DNA from: Actinernus sp. WN-2022
Taxonomy: Eukaryota; Cnidaria; Anthozoa; Actiniaria; Actinernidae
DNA length: 64,000 nucleotides
NCBI GenBank assembly: GCA_030867875.1
Contig: JAOWCC010001634.1
Location: 51,494,021 to 51,558,020, forward strand
Direction: 5' to 3'
The translations under genes and the position numbers were made by a program. The notes beneath the pieces were generated by a model that was not told the DNA's origin, ran no database searches, and worked only from the letters and a program-made list of their open reading frames with translations. Below, in pieces: positions 44,201 to 56,200 of this stretch. Positions within the stretch are counted from its first letter, which is position 1. The number at the start of each line of letters is the position of its first letter.

Positions 44201-47200
44201 CTAAACTGAAAACACAATACACTAACTGAAAACACAACACACACAGCGAAAACACAATACACTAAACTGAAAACACAATACACTAAAATGAAAACACAAT
44301 ACACGCAGCGAAAACACAATACACTAAACTGAAAACACAATACACTAAACTGAAAACACAATACACTAACTGAAAACACAACACACACAGCGAAAACACA
44401 ATACACTAAACTGAAAACACAATACACTAAAATGAAAACACAATACACGCAGCGAAAACACAATACACTAAACTGAAAACACAATACACTAACTGAAAAC
44501 ACAACACACACAGCGAAAACACAATACACTAAACTGAAAACACAATACACTAAAATGAAAACACAATACACTAAAATGAAAACACAATACACGCAGCGAA
44601 AACACAATACACTAAACTGAAAACACAATACACTAACTGAAAACACAACACACACAGCGAAAACACAATACACTAAACTGAAAACACAATACACTAAAAT
44701 GAAAACACAATACACGCAGCGAAAACACAATACACTAAACTGAAAACACAATACACTAAAATGAAAACACAATACACTAAAATGAAAACACAATACACGC
44801 AGCGAAAACACAATACACTAAACTGAAAACACAATACACTAACTGAAAACACAACACACACAGCGAAAACACAATACACTAAACTGAAAACACAATACAC
44901 TAAAATGAAAACACAATACACGCAGCGAAAACACAATACACTAAACTGAAAACACAATACACTAAAATGAAAACACAATACACGCAGCGAAAACACAATA
45001 CACTAAACTGAAAACACAATACACTAACTGAAAACACAACACACACAGCGAAAACACAATACACTAAACTGAAAACACAATACACTAAAATGAAAACACA
45101 ATACACGCAGCGAAAACACAATACACTAAACTGAAAACACAATACACTAAACTGAAAACACAATACACTAACTGAAAACACAACACACACAGCGAAAACA
45201 CAATACACTAAACTGAAAACACAATACACTAAAATGAAAACACAATACACGCAGCGAAAACACAATACACTAAACTGAAAACACAATACACTAACTGAAA
45301 ACACAACACACACAGCGAAAACACAATACACTAAACTGAAAACACAATACACTAAAATGAAAACACAATACACGCAGCGAAAACACAATACACGCAGCGA
45401 AAACACAATACACTAAACTGAAAACACAATACACTAAAATGAAAACACAATACACGCAGCGAAAACACAATACACTAAACTGAAAACACAATACACTAAA
45501 ATGAAAACACAATACACTAAAATGAAAACACAATACACGCAGCGAAAACACAATACACTAAACTGAAAACACAATACACTAAAACGAAAACACAATACAC
45601 TAAAATGAAAACACAATACACGCAGCGAAAACACAATACACTAAACTGAAAACACAATACACTAACTGAAAACACAACACACACAGCGAAAACACAATAC
45701 ACTAAACTGAAAACACAATACACTAAAATGAAAACACAATACACGCAGCGAAAACACAATACACTAAACTGAAAACACAATACACTAAAATGAAAACACA
45801 ATACACTAAAATGAAAACACAATACACGCAGCGAAAACACAATACACTAAACTGAAAACACAATACACACAGCGAAAACACAATACACTAAACTGAAAAC
45901 ACAATACACTAAAATGAAAACACAATACACGCAGCGAAAACACAATACACTAAACTGAAAACACAATACACTAAAATGAAAACACAATACACGCAGCGAA
46001 AACACAATACACTAAACTGAAAACACAATACACTAACTGAAAACACAACACACACAGCGAAAACACAATACACTAAACTGAAAACACAATACACTAAAAT
46101 GAAAACACAATACACGCAGCGAAAACACAATACACTAAACTGAAAACACAATACACTAAACTGAAAACACAATACACTAACTGAAAACACAACACACACA
46201 GCGAAAACACAATACACTAAACTGAAAACACAATACACTAAAATGAAAACACAATACACGCAGCGAAAACACAATACACTAAACTGAAAACACAATACAC
46301 TAACTGAAAACACAACACACACAGCGAAAACACAATACACTAAACTGAAAACACAATACACTAAAATGAAAACACAATACACTAAAATGAAAACACAATA
46401 CACGCAGCGAAAACACAATACACTAAACTGAAAACACAATACACTAACTGAAAACACAACACACACAGCGAAAACACAATACACTAAACTGAAAACACAA
46501 TACACTAAAATGAAAACACAATACACGCAGCGAAAACACAATACACTAAACTGAAAACACAATACACTAAAATGAAAACACAATACACTAAAATGAAAAC
46601 ACAATACACGCAGCGAAAACACAATACACTAAACTGAAAACACAATACACTAACTGAAAACACAACACACACAGCGAAAACACAATACACTAAACTGAAA
46701 ACACAATACACTAAAATGAAAACACAATACACGCAGCGAAAACACAATACACTAAACTGAAAACACAATACACTAAAATGAAAACACAATACACGCAGCG
46801 AAAACACAATACACTAAACTGAAAACACAATACACTAACTGAAAACACAACACACACAGCGAAAACACAATACACTAAACTGAAAACACAATACACTAAA
46901 ATGAAAACACAATACACGCAGCGAAAACACAATACACTAAACTGAAAACACAATACACTAAACTGAAAACACAATACACTAACTGAAAACACAACACACA
47001 CAGCGAAAACACAATACACTAAACTGAAAACACAATACACTAAAATGAAAACACAATACACGCAGCGAAAACACAATACACTAAACTGAAAACACAATAC
47101 ACTAACTGAAAACACAACACACACAGCGAAAACACAATACACTAAACTGAAAACACAATACACTAAAATGAAAACACAATACACGCAGCGAAAACACAAT

Positions 47201-50200
47201 ACACGCAGCGAAAACACAATACACTAAACTGAAAACACAATACACTAAAATGAAAACACAATACACGCAGCGAAAACACAATACACTAAACTGAAAACAC
47301 AATACACTAAAATGAAAACACAATACACTAAAATGAAAACACAATACACGCAGCGAAAACACAATACACTAAACTGAAAACACAATACACTAACTGAAAA
47401 CACAACACACACAGCGAAAACACAATACACTAAACTGAAAACACAATACACTAAAATGAAAACACAATACACGCAGCGAAAACACAATACACTAAACTGA
47501 AAACACAATACACTAAAATGAAAACACAATACACTAAAATGAAAACACAATACACGCAGCGAAAACACAATACACTAAACTGAAAACACAATACACTAAC
47601 TGAAAACACAACACACACAGCGAAAACACAATACACTAAACTGAAAACACAATACACTAAAATGAAAACACAATACACGCAGCGAAAACACAATACACTA
47701 AACTGAAAACACAATACACTAAAATGAAAACACAATACACTAAAATGAAAACACAATACACGCAGCGAAAACACAATACACTAAACTGAAAACACAATAC
47801 ACTAACTGAAAACACAACACACACAGCGAAAACACAATACACTAAACTGAAAACACAATACACTAAAATGAAAACACAATACACGCAGCGAAAACACAAT
47901 ACACTAAACTGAAAACACAATACACTAAAATGAAAACACAATACACGCAGCGAAAACACAATACACTAAACTGAAAACACAATACACTAACTGAAAACAC
48001 AACACACACAGCGAAAACACAATACACTAAACTGAAAACACAATACACTAAAATGAAAACACAATACACTAAAATGAAAACACAATACACAGCGAAAACA
48101 CAATACACTAAACTGAAAACACAATACACTAAAATGAAAACACAATACACGCAGCGAAAACACAATACACTAAACTGAAAACACAATACACTAAAATGAA
48201 AACACAATACACGCAGCGAAAACACAATACACTAAACTGAAAACACAATACACTAAAATGAAAACACAATACACGCAGCGAAAACACAATACACTAAACT
48301 GAAAACACAATACACTAACTGAAAACACAACACACACAGCGAAAACACAATACACTAAACTGAAAACACAATACACTAAAATGAAAACACAATACACTAA
48401 AATGAAAACACAATACACAGCGAAAACACAATACACTAAACTGAAAACACAATACACTAAAATGAAAACACAATACACGCAGCGAAAACACAATACACTA
48501 AACTGAAAACACAATACACTAAAATGAAAACACAATACACGCAGCGAAAACACAATACACTAAACTGAAAACACAATACACTAACTGAAAACACAACACA
48601 CACAGCGAAAACACAATACACTAAACTGAAAACACAATACACTAAAATGAAAACACAATACACGCAGCGAAAACACAATACACTAAACTGAAAACACAAT
48701 ACACTAAAATGAAAACACAATACACGCAGCGAAAACACAATACACTAAACTGAAAACACAATACACTAAAATGAAAACACAATACACGCAGCGAAAACAC
48801 AATACACTAAACTGAAAACACAATACACTAAAATGAAAACACAATACACTAAAATGAAAACACAATACACAGCGAAAACACTATACACAAAGCATGTTAA
48901 CTAGCCGAGGACTGGGCACTAATGTTATTACCGCTTACCAGTTTGAAACGCAGTCGCACCCGCCAGAAATCTGAAAAATGGCGGATGCTGAATCAGCTGA
49001 AGCACTACTTCGATTCTCTTTGAACTATGACTACACGACAATTTTGAGTTTCTTGAAAAATGTCATGGAATAAGAATTTCGAAAAGAACACTTTTGAATC
49101 GTTTAAATCAATATGGTCTATGCAGGCGAGGGGAGAGTGTGGATGTTCGAGAAGACATTACACAAGAGAGCTGGATGGTCCGACTCGCGGCTTCTCGAAT
49201 CTCGGTTACAGGTCTATGTGGCGAAGGCTGCACTCAAAATACATGACACTGAAAACAGAGCTTGTACACCACACAATCTTTAGCAACTTTTTGAGCTCAT
49301 TTCTGTAGTAACCATAAGATCTTAAGGAGATGGTAGAAAAAGACAGAAAAATGGTCCATTATACCACGTGCATAGTAAAGTCATTTTCTCCCGTGAAAAT
49401 GTACGAGTATGAACGAATAGCTGTTAAATTATTGTCTGGCTTAGTAACTACTCAGTTCTCAAACAGTTTCTAATCCGGAAAACCGCGTTTAAAATAGGGG
49501 TGTCTCGTAAATACAGACCTCGAAAACACAGACCCCGAAACTCACATTTTTATAATACCCTCAGTGGTGCAATTTTCCTAAGACGTTTTGCCGGGCTCCC
49601 TTGCAAACAACCATTTGTTTCTGATCTTACTCAAGCCTTTATCCTGCTAGCCGAAAATCTCGGTTTTGCGGCAGCTTTCTTGCAGTACTTTGCGGCAGCC
49701 TCAGTTTTATTCAGTGACAAAGGCGTAGATAATCACAGCTCGCCAAAACCTTAATGCGATGCAGTAAAGCCTGGCTTCCATACGATGGGCTGACGATCGC
49801 CGGATGTCTACCACGGTTTGTTTACATTGGCTTAGCGATCCAGCAACTGTGGGTGATCGTATCATGAAGTAGGTTCCCCATAAGTAACACGATAATAATA
49901 GTCACGCAAAGGCTAGCCGCATTGATATAGCCTGTATTATGTTTTCGAGGTCTGTGTTTACAACTGTGTTTATGGGGTCTGTGTTTTCGAGGTCTGTATT
50001 TTCGAGGTCTTTAGAATTAACGCTATATTCATCCTGCAAATTTGAGGTAAACAAGGCAAAATCCGGGGGGAAATCCGTTTGAAAACTGACGAAGCCACAG
50101 GAAGCCCAAAACCAAAGCCTGTGGTTCAAAGAGAAGTCGTGCTTCAGCATCCGCCATTTTTCAGATTTCTGGCGGGTGCGACTGCGTTTCAAACTGGTAA

Positions 50201-53200
50201 GCGGTAATAATATTAGTGCCCAGTCCTCGGCTACTTACCATGCTTTGTGTATTGTGTTTTCGCTGCGTGTATTGTGTTTTCAGTTTAGTGTATTGTGTTT
50301 TCGCTGTGTATTGTGTTTTTCAGTTTAATGTATTGTGTTTTCGCAGTGTGTGTTGGGTTTTCAGTTTGTAGTAGTGTTTTGTGTTTTCGCTGTGTGTATT
50401 GTGTTTTCAGTTAGTGTATTGTGTTTTCGCTGTGTGTATTGTGTTTTGCACTTATGGGCCACCGTATTGTTGCTTCTACTTGCTAAACACTGAGCTTTGC
50501 GCAGTATATCCGTTCGGAGCCCACGGTGGCCCACTCAAGTGTCAGCGTTTTTGCGGTCTTTTGCAGTGAACTGATAAAAGCGTGCAGTCGCTGCTTAGGC
50601 CTGAATGAAGAAAATCTTACTTATTTTAGAACACATCTTGTTTTACAGATTCCAAGCCAATTACACCAACGAAACCCGCTCTCACCTCTCCCCAGCCCTC
50701 TCCAGCAGTTGTAAGTTCCAGGTCACCGCGGTTGAGTACTGTGACCCCAGGAGGTGGAGGGGGTCCTCAAAACCCGCCTACATCCTCGTTAAAGGTACAC
50801 TGTCCCCTTAAAGTGCCCCTACGATCAAATTTTGACATATCAATGTTTTTGCATATTCATAAAGTAGAGTTCATATATTATTACCAGTTCAAATTGTTTT
50901 TCGATACAAGGAAAGGAAGTCTGATTTTTTTAGCTCCGAATATTGAATCTACACGTCCGCCATTACTGGAAGCCGTGCCCTTTGTTCAGCTTTAAACAAA
51001 GGTTTATTCACCGGAAATGATGTCATACACTTAACGCTCGCCTGCAGAACACAACGCCTGGAGGCATATTTCTACTAAAAACGTCTTCACGTACATAAGA
51101 AGAAAGTTATATTTATCTTTGCGAGGTTGGCTACTTTTTTATGCACGCTATTTCGCGCCACGAGGTTGTCGTGTTAAGTGTATGACATCAGTTCCGGTGA
51201 ATAAACCTTTGTTTAAAGCTGAACAAAGGGCACGGCTTCCAGCAATGGCGGACAGGATTTTACCGGTAAACTCTCCTAAAATGTGTGGTTTAAGATGCCC
51301 ATTTGGGAATATTTTTTACTATTTCGGATATTTCTAATACTGATTGACCTATAGACACTGAAAAAGTGGCAAATCGAAATGGTAAATGTTCGTCGTAGTG
51401 GCACTTCGGTACAGTAGAACCCGGTTCATACGGATTTACATAATAATGGCCGTTATTAAAATGCTGTACTCTTAGCAATAGCAAAAATAATGTATAGTGC
51501 CCAGGGATTCTACAGTAATCCATCCACAAGTTTCTAGCTAGACAGGCGGTGCTCTCACTGCGCGCATAACTGACATGATTAGACAAATCAATGTATTCCA
51601 ACAAACACGGAATTGTGCATATTTAGTGCATGTGCTTTAAGAACAGTATTTTCTTTTATCTCCCCGATATCTTCCACCGAAATATGAGCAAAATCTGCTG
51701 GCAGTCATTTAAAAAAATTAGCTAGAATCAGCAGACATTATATTCACCACGTGTCAACCTATCGACGCATCAGAATCTCAATGTAATTTATGCTAATAAT
51801 CTTTATTCCATTGTTTCACATCTTACTCGCTAGTTATCCTCTTCATCAACATTGATATCAATCACACCAACCTTAACAACAGTGTCCACTGCACCGAGTA
51901 GTATTGTTGTATTCCCAACCATACGGACCTCCACGGCGCCATACTTGTGTACAGGAATGTTTTGTAATCCTCTGTACATTGGGCTGATAGCTGGAGGGGG
52001 AGTGATAGTCATCGTGATAATGACTGGTGTCCTGGTTTGTCTACTAAATCGAAAGAAATCGAGGTAGGTTGACCGACACATACTATGTGCTACTGATGCG
52101 GAAATGTGTGACGAGCTAAGATTTGTAAATCTTTGTTAGGCGTGAGGTATCGTGTAATTGGTGTTGTGCGTGCGTGAGGGATCGTGTAATTGGTTTTGTG
52201 CGTGTGGCGAGGTATCGTGTAATTGGTGTTGTGCGTGTGCAAGGTATCGTGTAATTGGTGTTGTTCGTGCGTGGGTGTGTGAGGTATCGTGTAATTGGTG
52301 TTGCGCGTGCGTGGGTGTGATGTATCGTGTAATTGGTGTTGCGAGTGCGTGGGTGTGTGAGGTAACGTGTAATTGGTGTTGTGGGTGTGATGTATCGTGT
52401 AATTGGTGTTGCGAGTGCGTGGGTGTGTGAGGTAACGTGTAATTGGTGTTGTGGGTGTGAGGTATCGTGTAATTGGTGTTGTGCGTGCGTGAGGTATCGT
52501 GTAATTGGTGTTGTGGGTGTGTGAGGTATCGTGTAATTGGTGTTGTGCGTGTGAGGTATAGTGTAATTGATGTTGTTCGTGTGTAAGTGTGTGCAACTAT
52601 CGATCATTTTGTTTCTTTCTATCGCCAGAGGATGCCCTAATCCAGAATTCACGGCTGCAGGTATGTACTTCTTAAAATAATCCATGAATTTCAGCGATAC
52701 ATGCAACACGCAAAAAGCCTAAGCGAATAGTATTGTGTCATGTTTAGTATTTAATTGCAAGCCACGAGAACTGGCGCCGTTCTTTTTTTAAAGATATATG
52801 TATATATACTAAACAAGTTAGTTAATACGGATGTGTATTTTCTCAGCGTCACATGCACGCATTTTGTAAAAAAAACACAGCCGTATTACCTGGTTAGTCG
52901 ACCCTCGATGAAAAACTCAGAGTGAGACACATTCGTTGACAGTAATAAGATTTATTTTAGCGGTAAGCTATTAAAACAAATATTTTGGTGATTTAACTAT
53001 ACCTGGCACTTTACCGGCAAACGGGAATCCATTTTTCTTTTCTCCTCAATGCGGTTTCATGTTGGATCCGCTGATCCTGTGCCTGATATCCCATAGGCGA
53101 GTTTGCACAGTTAGCTATTTAGATTGAGACTTTGATGTTTTGTTCGTTCTTGTGCATATTGCGTGCGTTCGATTTATATAACGATAAAGTAAGAACTGGA

Positions 53201-56200
53201 GTCAAATGAGGTGTATATGAGGTGAACCTCTTTTCTTCTCAATTTTACTTTTCATCTAGTGACGTCACGTTGGTTGCAAAGGTTTGGCTAGACTTGATGA
53301 TTTCTATACTCAAAAACAGGCGATTTTGCAAAGGAGACAATATATCAAGCGATCAGAGCAATTTTCGAATTTCATTCTTTCCGCCATTTTGTTTTGGTTG
53401 AGATGCAACCAATGTGATGTCATTTTGGCCACGCGATTTGAAGACCATTTTTGGGAGCAAAGTAGGGTGAATTTCACGGCTTGTAAAATCATCAATTTTT
53501 TCTCCCGACTTTTCAAACTTTGGAATGTCTTTAAATTGCTAAATATAAGAAATATGCCAAAACATATTTCGCTTCATTTGCAAACAATCATAACAATCGC
53601 GATGCAAACTTGTTTACCTTTTTGCTTTTCCAGCCTTTAGCAATGACGCACTGGATACCCGGGTATGGCACTGAGTGATATCTTAATTGCGTCTGTTTAT
53701 TGTTACTTTTCTACATTTTTAGAGCATTAATTTGAGTTCTTACTTTGTGACGCTTGATAAGAATTATGTTGTGTTGTTGTTTAACCAGTTCTCCTAACTT
53801 TACTCTCCAGGAAAACAAGAGTGATACAGAACTTGTCACGCTCATTGGTATGTTAAGAACCTGATAGTCGTCTATTTTCCTATTTCAAATACTTTTCCCT
53901 ATTTTATTAGTTTAAAGTACTAGTGATAATGGCCCATTTCGCGGTTGTTAATTTCGCTACCGGTCACCCTGTAGATAAACACGGGAGCGAGGCGATTTCG
54001 GGCAACGCGCCGGTTTCTCAGCCAAACAAACCCGCCCGAAATCGCCTCGCTCCCGCGTTTATCCACAGGATGACCGTCGCGATAGTATCAACCGCGAAAT
54101 GGGCCATTATCTCTCCTGTTTATCAGACAAATCCCCTGATCAAATCAGGTAGCCATATGCCTGTACTACATCACATCGTTCTTCAACGCGCAGATCGATC
54201 ATTTTCTTGTCCATTCCAGAAAATTCATAGTCTACATTTTAATTATACCCAGAATCCTCAGCGCCACCAAGGAAGCACACTCTGAGAGAAATGGAAGATG
54301 AAATTGTTTACGAAAACATCATCAGAGAAAAACCAGTCAAGAAGCCAGCTTACAAGCCACTGAGATCGTCTGGTGGGCAGGTGAGTCTCATAGTTCTGTC
54401 ATGGGTTGTTAATACTGGTGGGCAGGTGAGCGTCTCCTAGTTCTGTTAATACTGCTGGCCAATGATGATCTGCTGTAATTTTGTAGGATAGTCCACCACC
54501 AGTGGGCGGTGCACCCGTCCCGCCATATAGACTCAGCTCATCTGACTATGGGTCAATGGAAGACGGAATAGCGAATGATGACACCGACTACAGCGCAGAG
54601 AACAAGGAAAGGACAAGGAAAGATGCCATGATGGAACCAGAGGAAGAGACTCATTACGAAATAATGGAGAAGAAAACTCTACCCCGTAGATCTGGCAGTT
54701 TAGAGTTGCATGGACGAGACAATAAGGCCTATCAGGAGATGCTTGATGTAGTAGAATCGGTCTATGAGGGGGTGGAACAGGAGGACTTTAATCAAGCCAA
54801 ATACGAATTGATGAATTCAAACGAACCGTTGAACTACGAAATAATGGGAGATAACAGCTTGGATGAGAAACCTACTTATGAACCGATGGGATCCGAAACA
54901 ACACCGCAGCGCACACCGTATGATGTTATGGATGCTGAATATGATCGACGTAATTATAACTATTCCGACAAACCAACCAAAATACTCTCAAGGCAAACAG
55001 AATATGTAGATCGTATACATGAAGACCACCAACCTAATGAGCCTCACGTTACGATGGCAACTGATCAGTATGAATCACAAGCAAATTACGAACTGATGGG
55101 ATCCGATGCTATCCCAGAACAGCCACATTACGAGCTCATGACACCTAAAGAGACGACGGAACTGGAAGGAGAGGAGGAAAGGCTGTACGAGTTAATGGAC
55201 GAAGTACCTGAAGCCAGTCCAGATTACGAAATACCAGTTGTTGGGGAAGACAGCGATGACCTGAATTATGACATTCCAGATATTACCGTGAGTGAGCTAG
55301 CTTGCGATGAAGGTCGAGTGCCGGACTATGAGTACGCGCTGAATGAGGATATGAACAGTATCCCTGACGAAGGAGAGGACAGTACCGCCGGTGATCGTGA
55401 ATACGTGTATGCAGACATCCCAACAACGGTAACCAAGAACCTGTTTGACCACCTGAGAAGTAGCTGGCATTCTGACAGTCAACCTGCTTATCGTGATTCA
55501 GATTGTAGAAAGTTACCAGAGAAGAGAGCGAATAGCTGTGACACAAAACGGCCTCGTAAGGACAGTGAAGAACTTTATTCAATAGCTAACGACTTGCCAA
55601 AGCCATTGCCGGCAAGTTACCTTAGGGAGAGGCCTGGTCCTGTCGGTACGAAAGTCACATCCAAAGAATTGCAATTCCCCTCACGACAGAGCCCTAAAGC
55701 GAAGAATACTGCAAAAGAAAAGTTTAATTTTAAAGGACCTACAATGCCTTCAAGTCCAAGAGCAAGAATACCTCATCCAGTACAAAGCCAAGAACCAGAA
55801 TTACCTTCGAGTCCCGGGAGGATACAAATTAATCGAAGCAATAGCGACGACAGAACCTTCTTGGCCAAACCATCCGGGATCAGTAAGGCTTCTGATCTCA
55901 CACCTCAACAGAGTCCAAACTTACAACGAAATAAAAAGGACATTGTTTCGCAAAAGCCGAGGAAGGAAGCCGATAATAGAATAAAGCGCACTGCAGTTCA
56001 AAAGCAACCCAACGAGGAATGCGCCCCGCCCCACGTTAAACCTCGACAAGGTCCAGCGAAAAGAACCAAAGATTCGTCAAAGAGCCAGTCAGGGTCGGGA
56101 AGAAATAAAGCACTGGACAGAGGTTGTGAGAATACGACCGCACCAGTCCAAGACGATGGCGGGGACATCGAGGCACAACAAAATGTTAACCAGCCTATCT

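Larger units (their letters stand above)
43265..50468. mobile_element. 7.2-kb TIR element with satellite-expanded arm, in receptor intron 3
   Basis: The ends are ACGGTGGCCCATAAGTGC at the left and its complement near 50466. A likely 7-bp target duplication, TGTTGCT, lies at 43258..43264 and 50469..50475. Each arm runs inward as terminal motif, then a GAAAACACAATACAC-type array, then about 100 unique bp (with CGAGGACTGGGCACTAATGT and TGGCGGATGCTGAA). These unique parts mirror each other at 48900-48995 and 50125-50232. The array is 5.6 kb in the left arm but about 220 bp in the right. The core carries a broken integrase-type gene and a nested element. Insertion is 37 bp past the exon 3 donor and leaves both splice sites intact. 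Confidence 0.8.

Noticed and set aside
43316..48738. Many long open frames on the minus strand rich in Cys, Val, Phe and Tyr
   Set aside because: They are translations of the 20/21-bp satellite. Openness follows from a repeat period near a multiple of three, and the frames break wherever 20-bp units shift the phase.
43281..48892. CRISPR-like appearance of the array
   Set aside because: Units are directly adjacent with no unique spacers, the sequence is eukaryotic and no cas genes are present.
52090..52709. Thr/His/Asn-rich open frames on the minus strand
   Set aside because: They lie within the 30-bp minisatellite in receptor intron 5 and have no other support.
53284..53640. A 118-codon open frame inside receptor intron 6
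   Set aside because: No recognisable domain. Its end overlaps the acceptor of the real 29-bp exon 53634..53662, which fits the gene phase.
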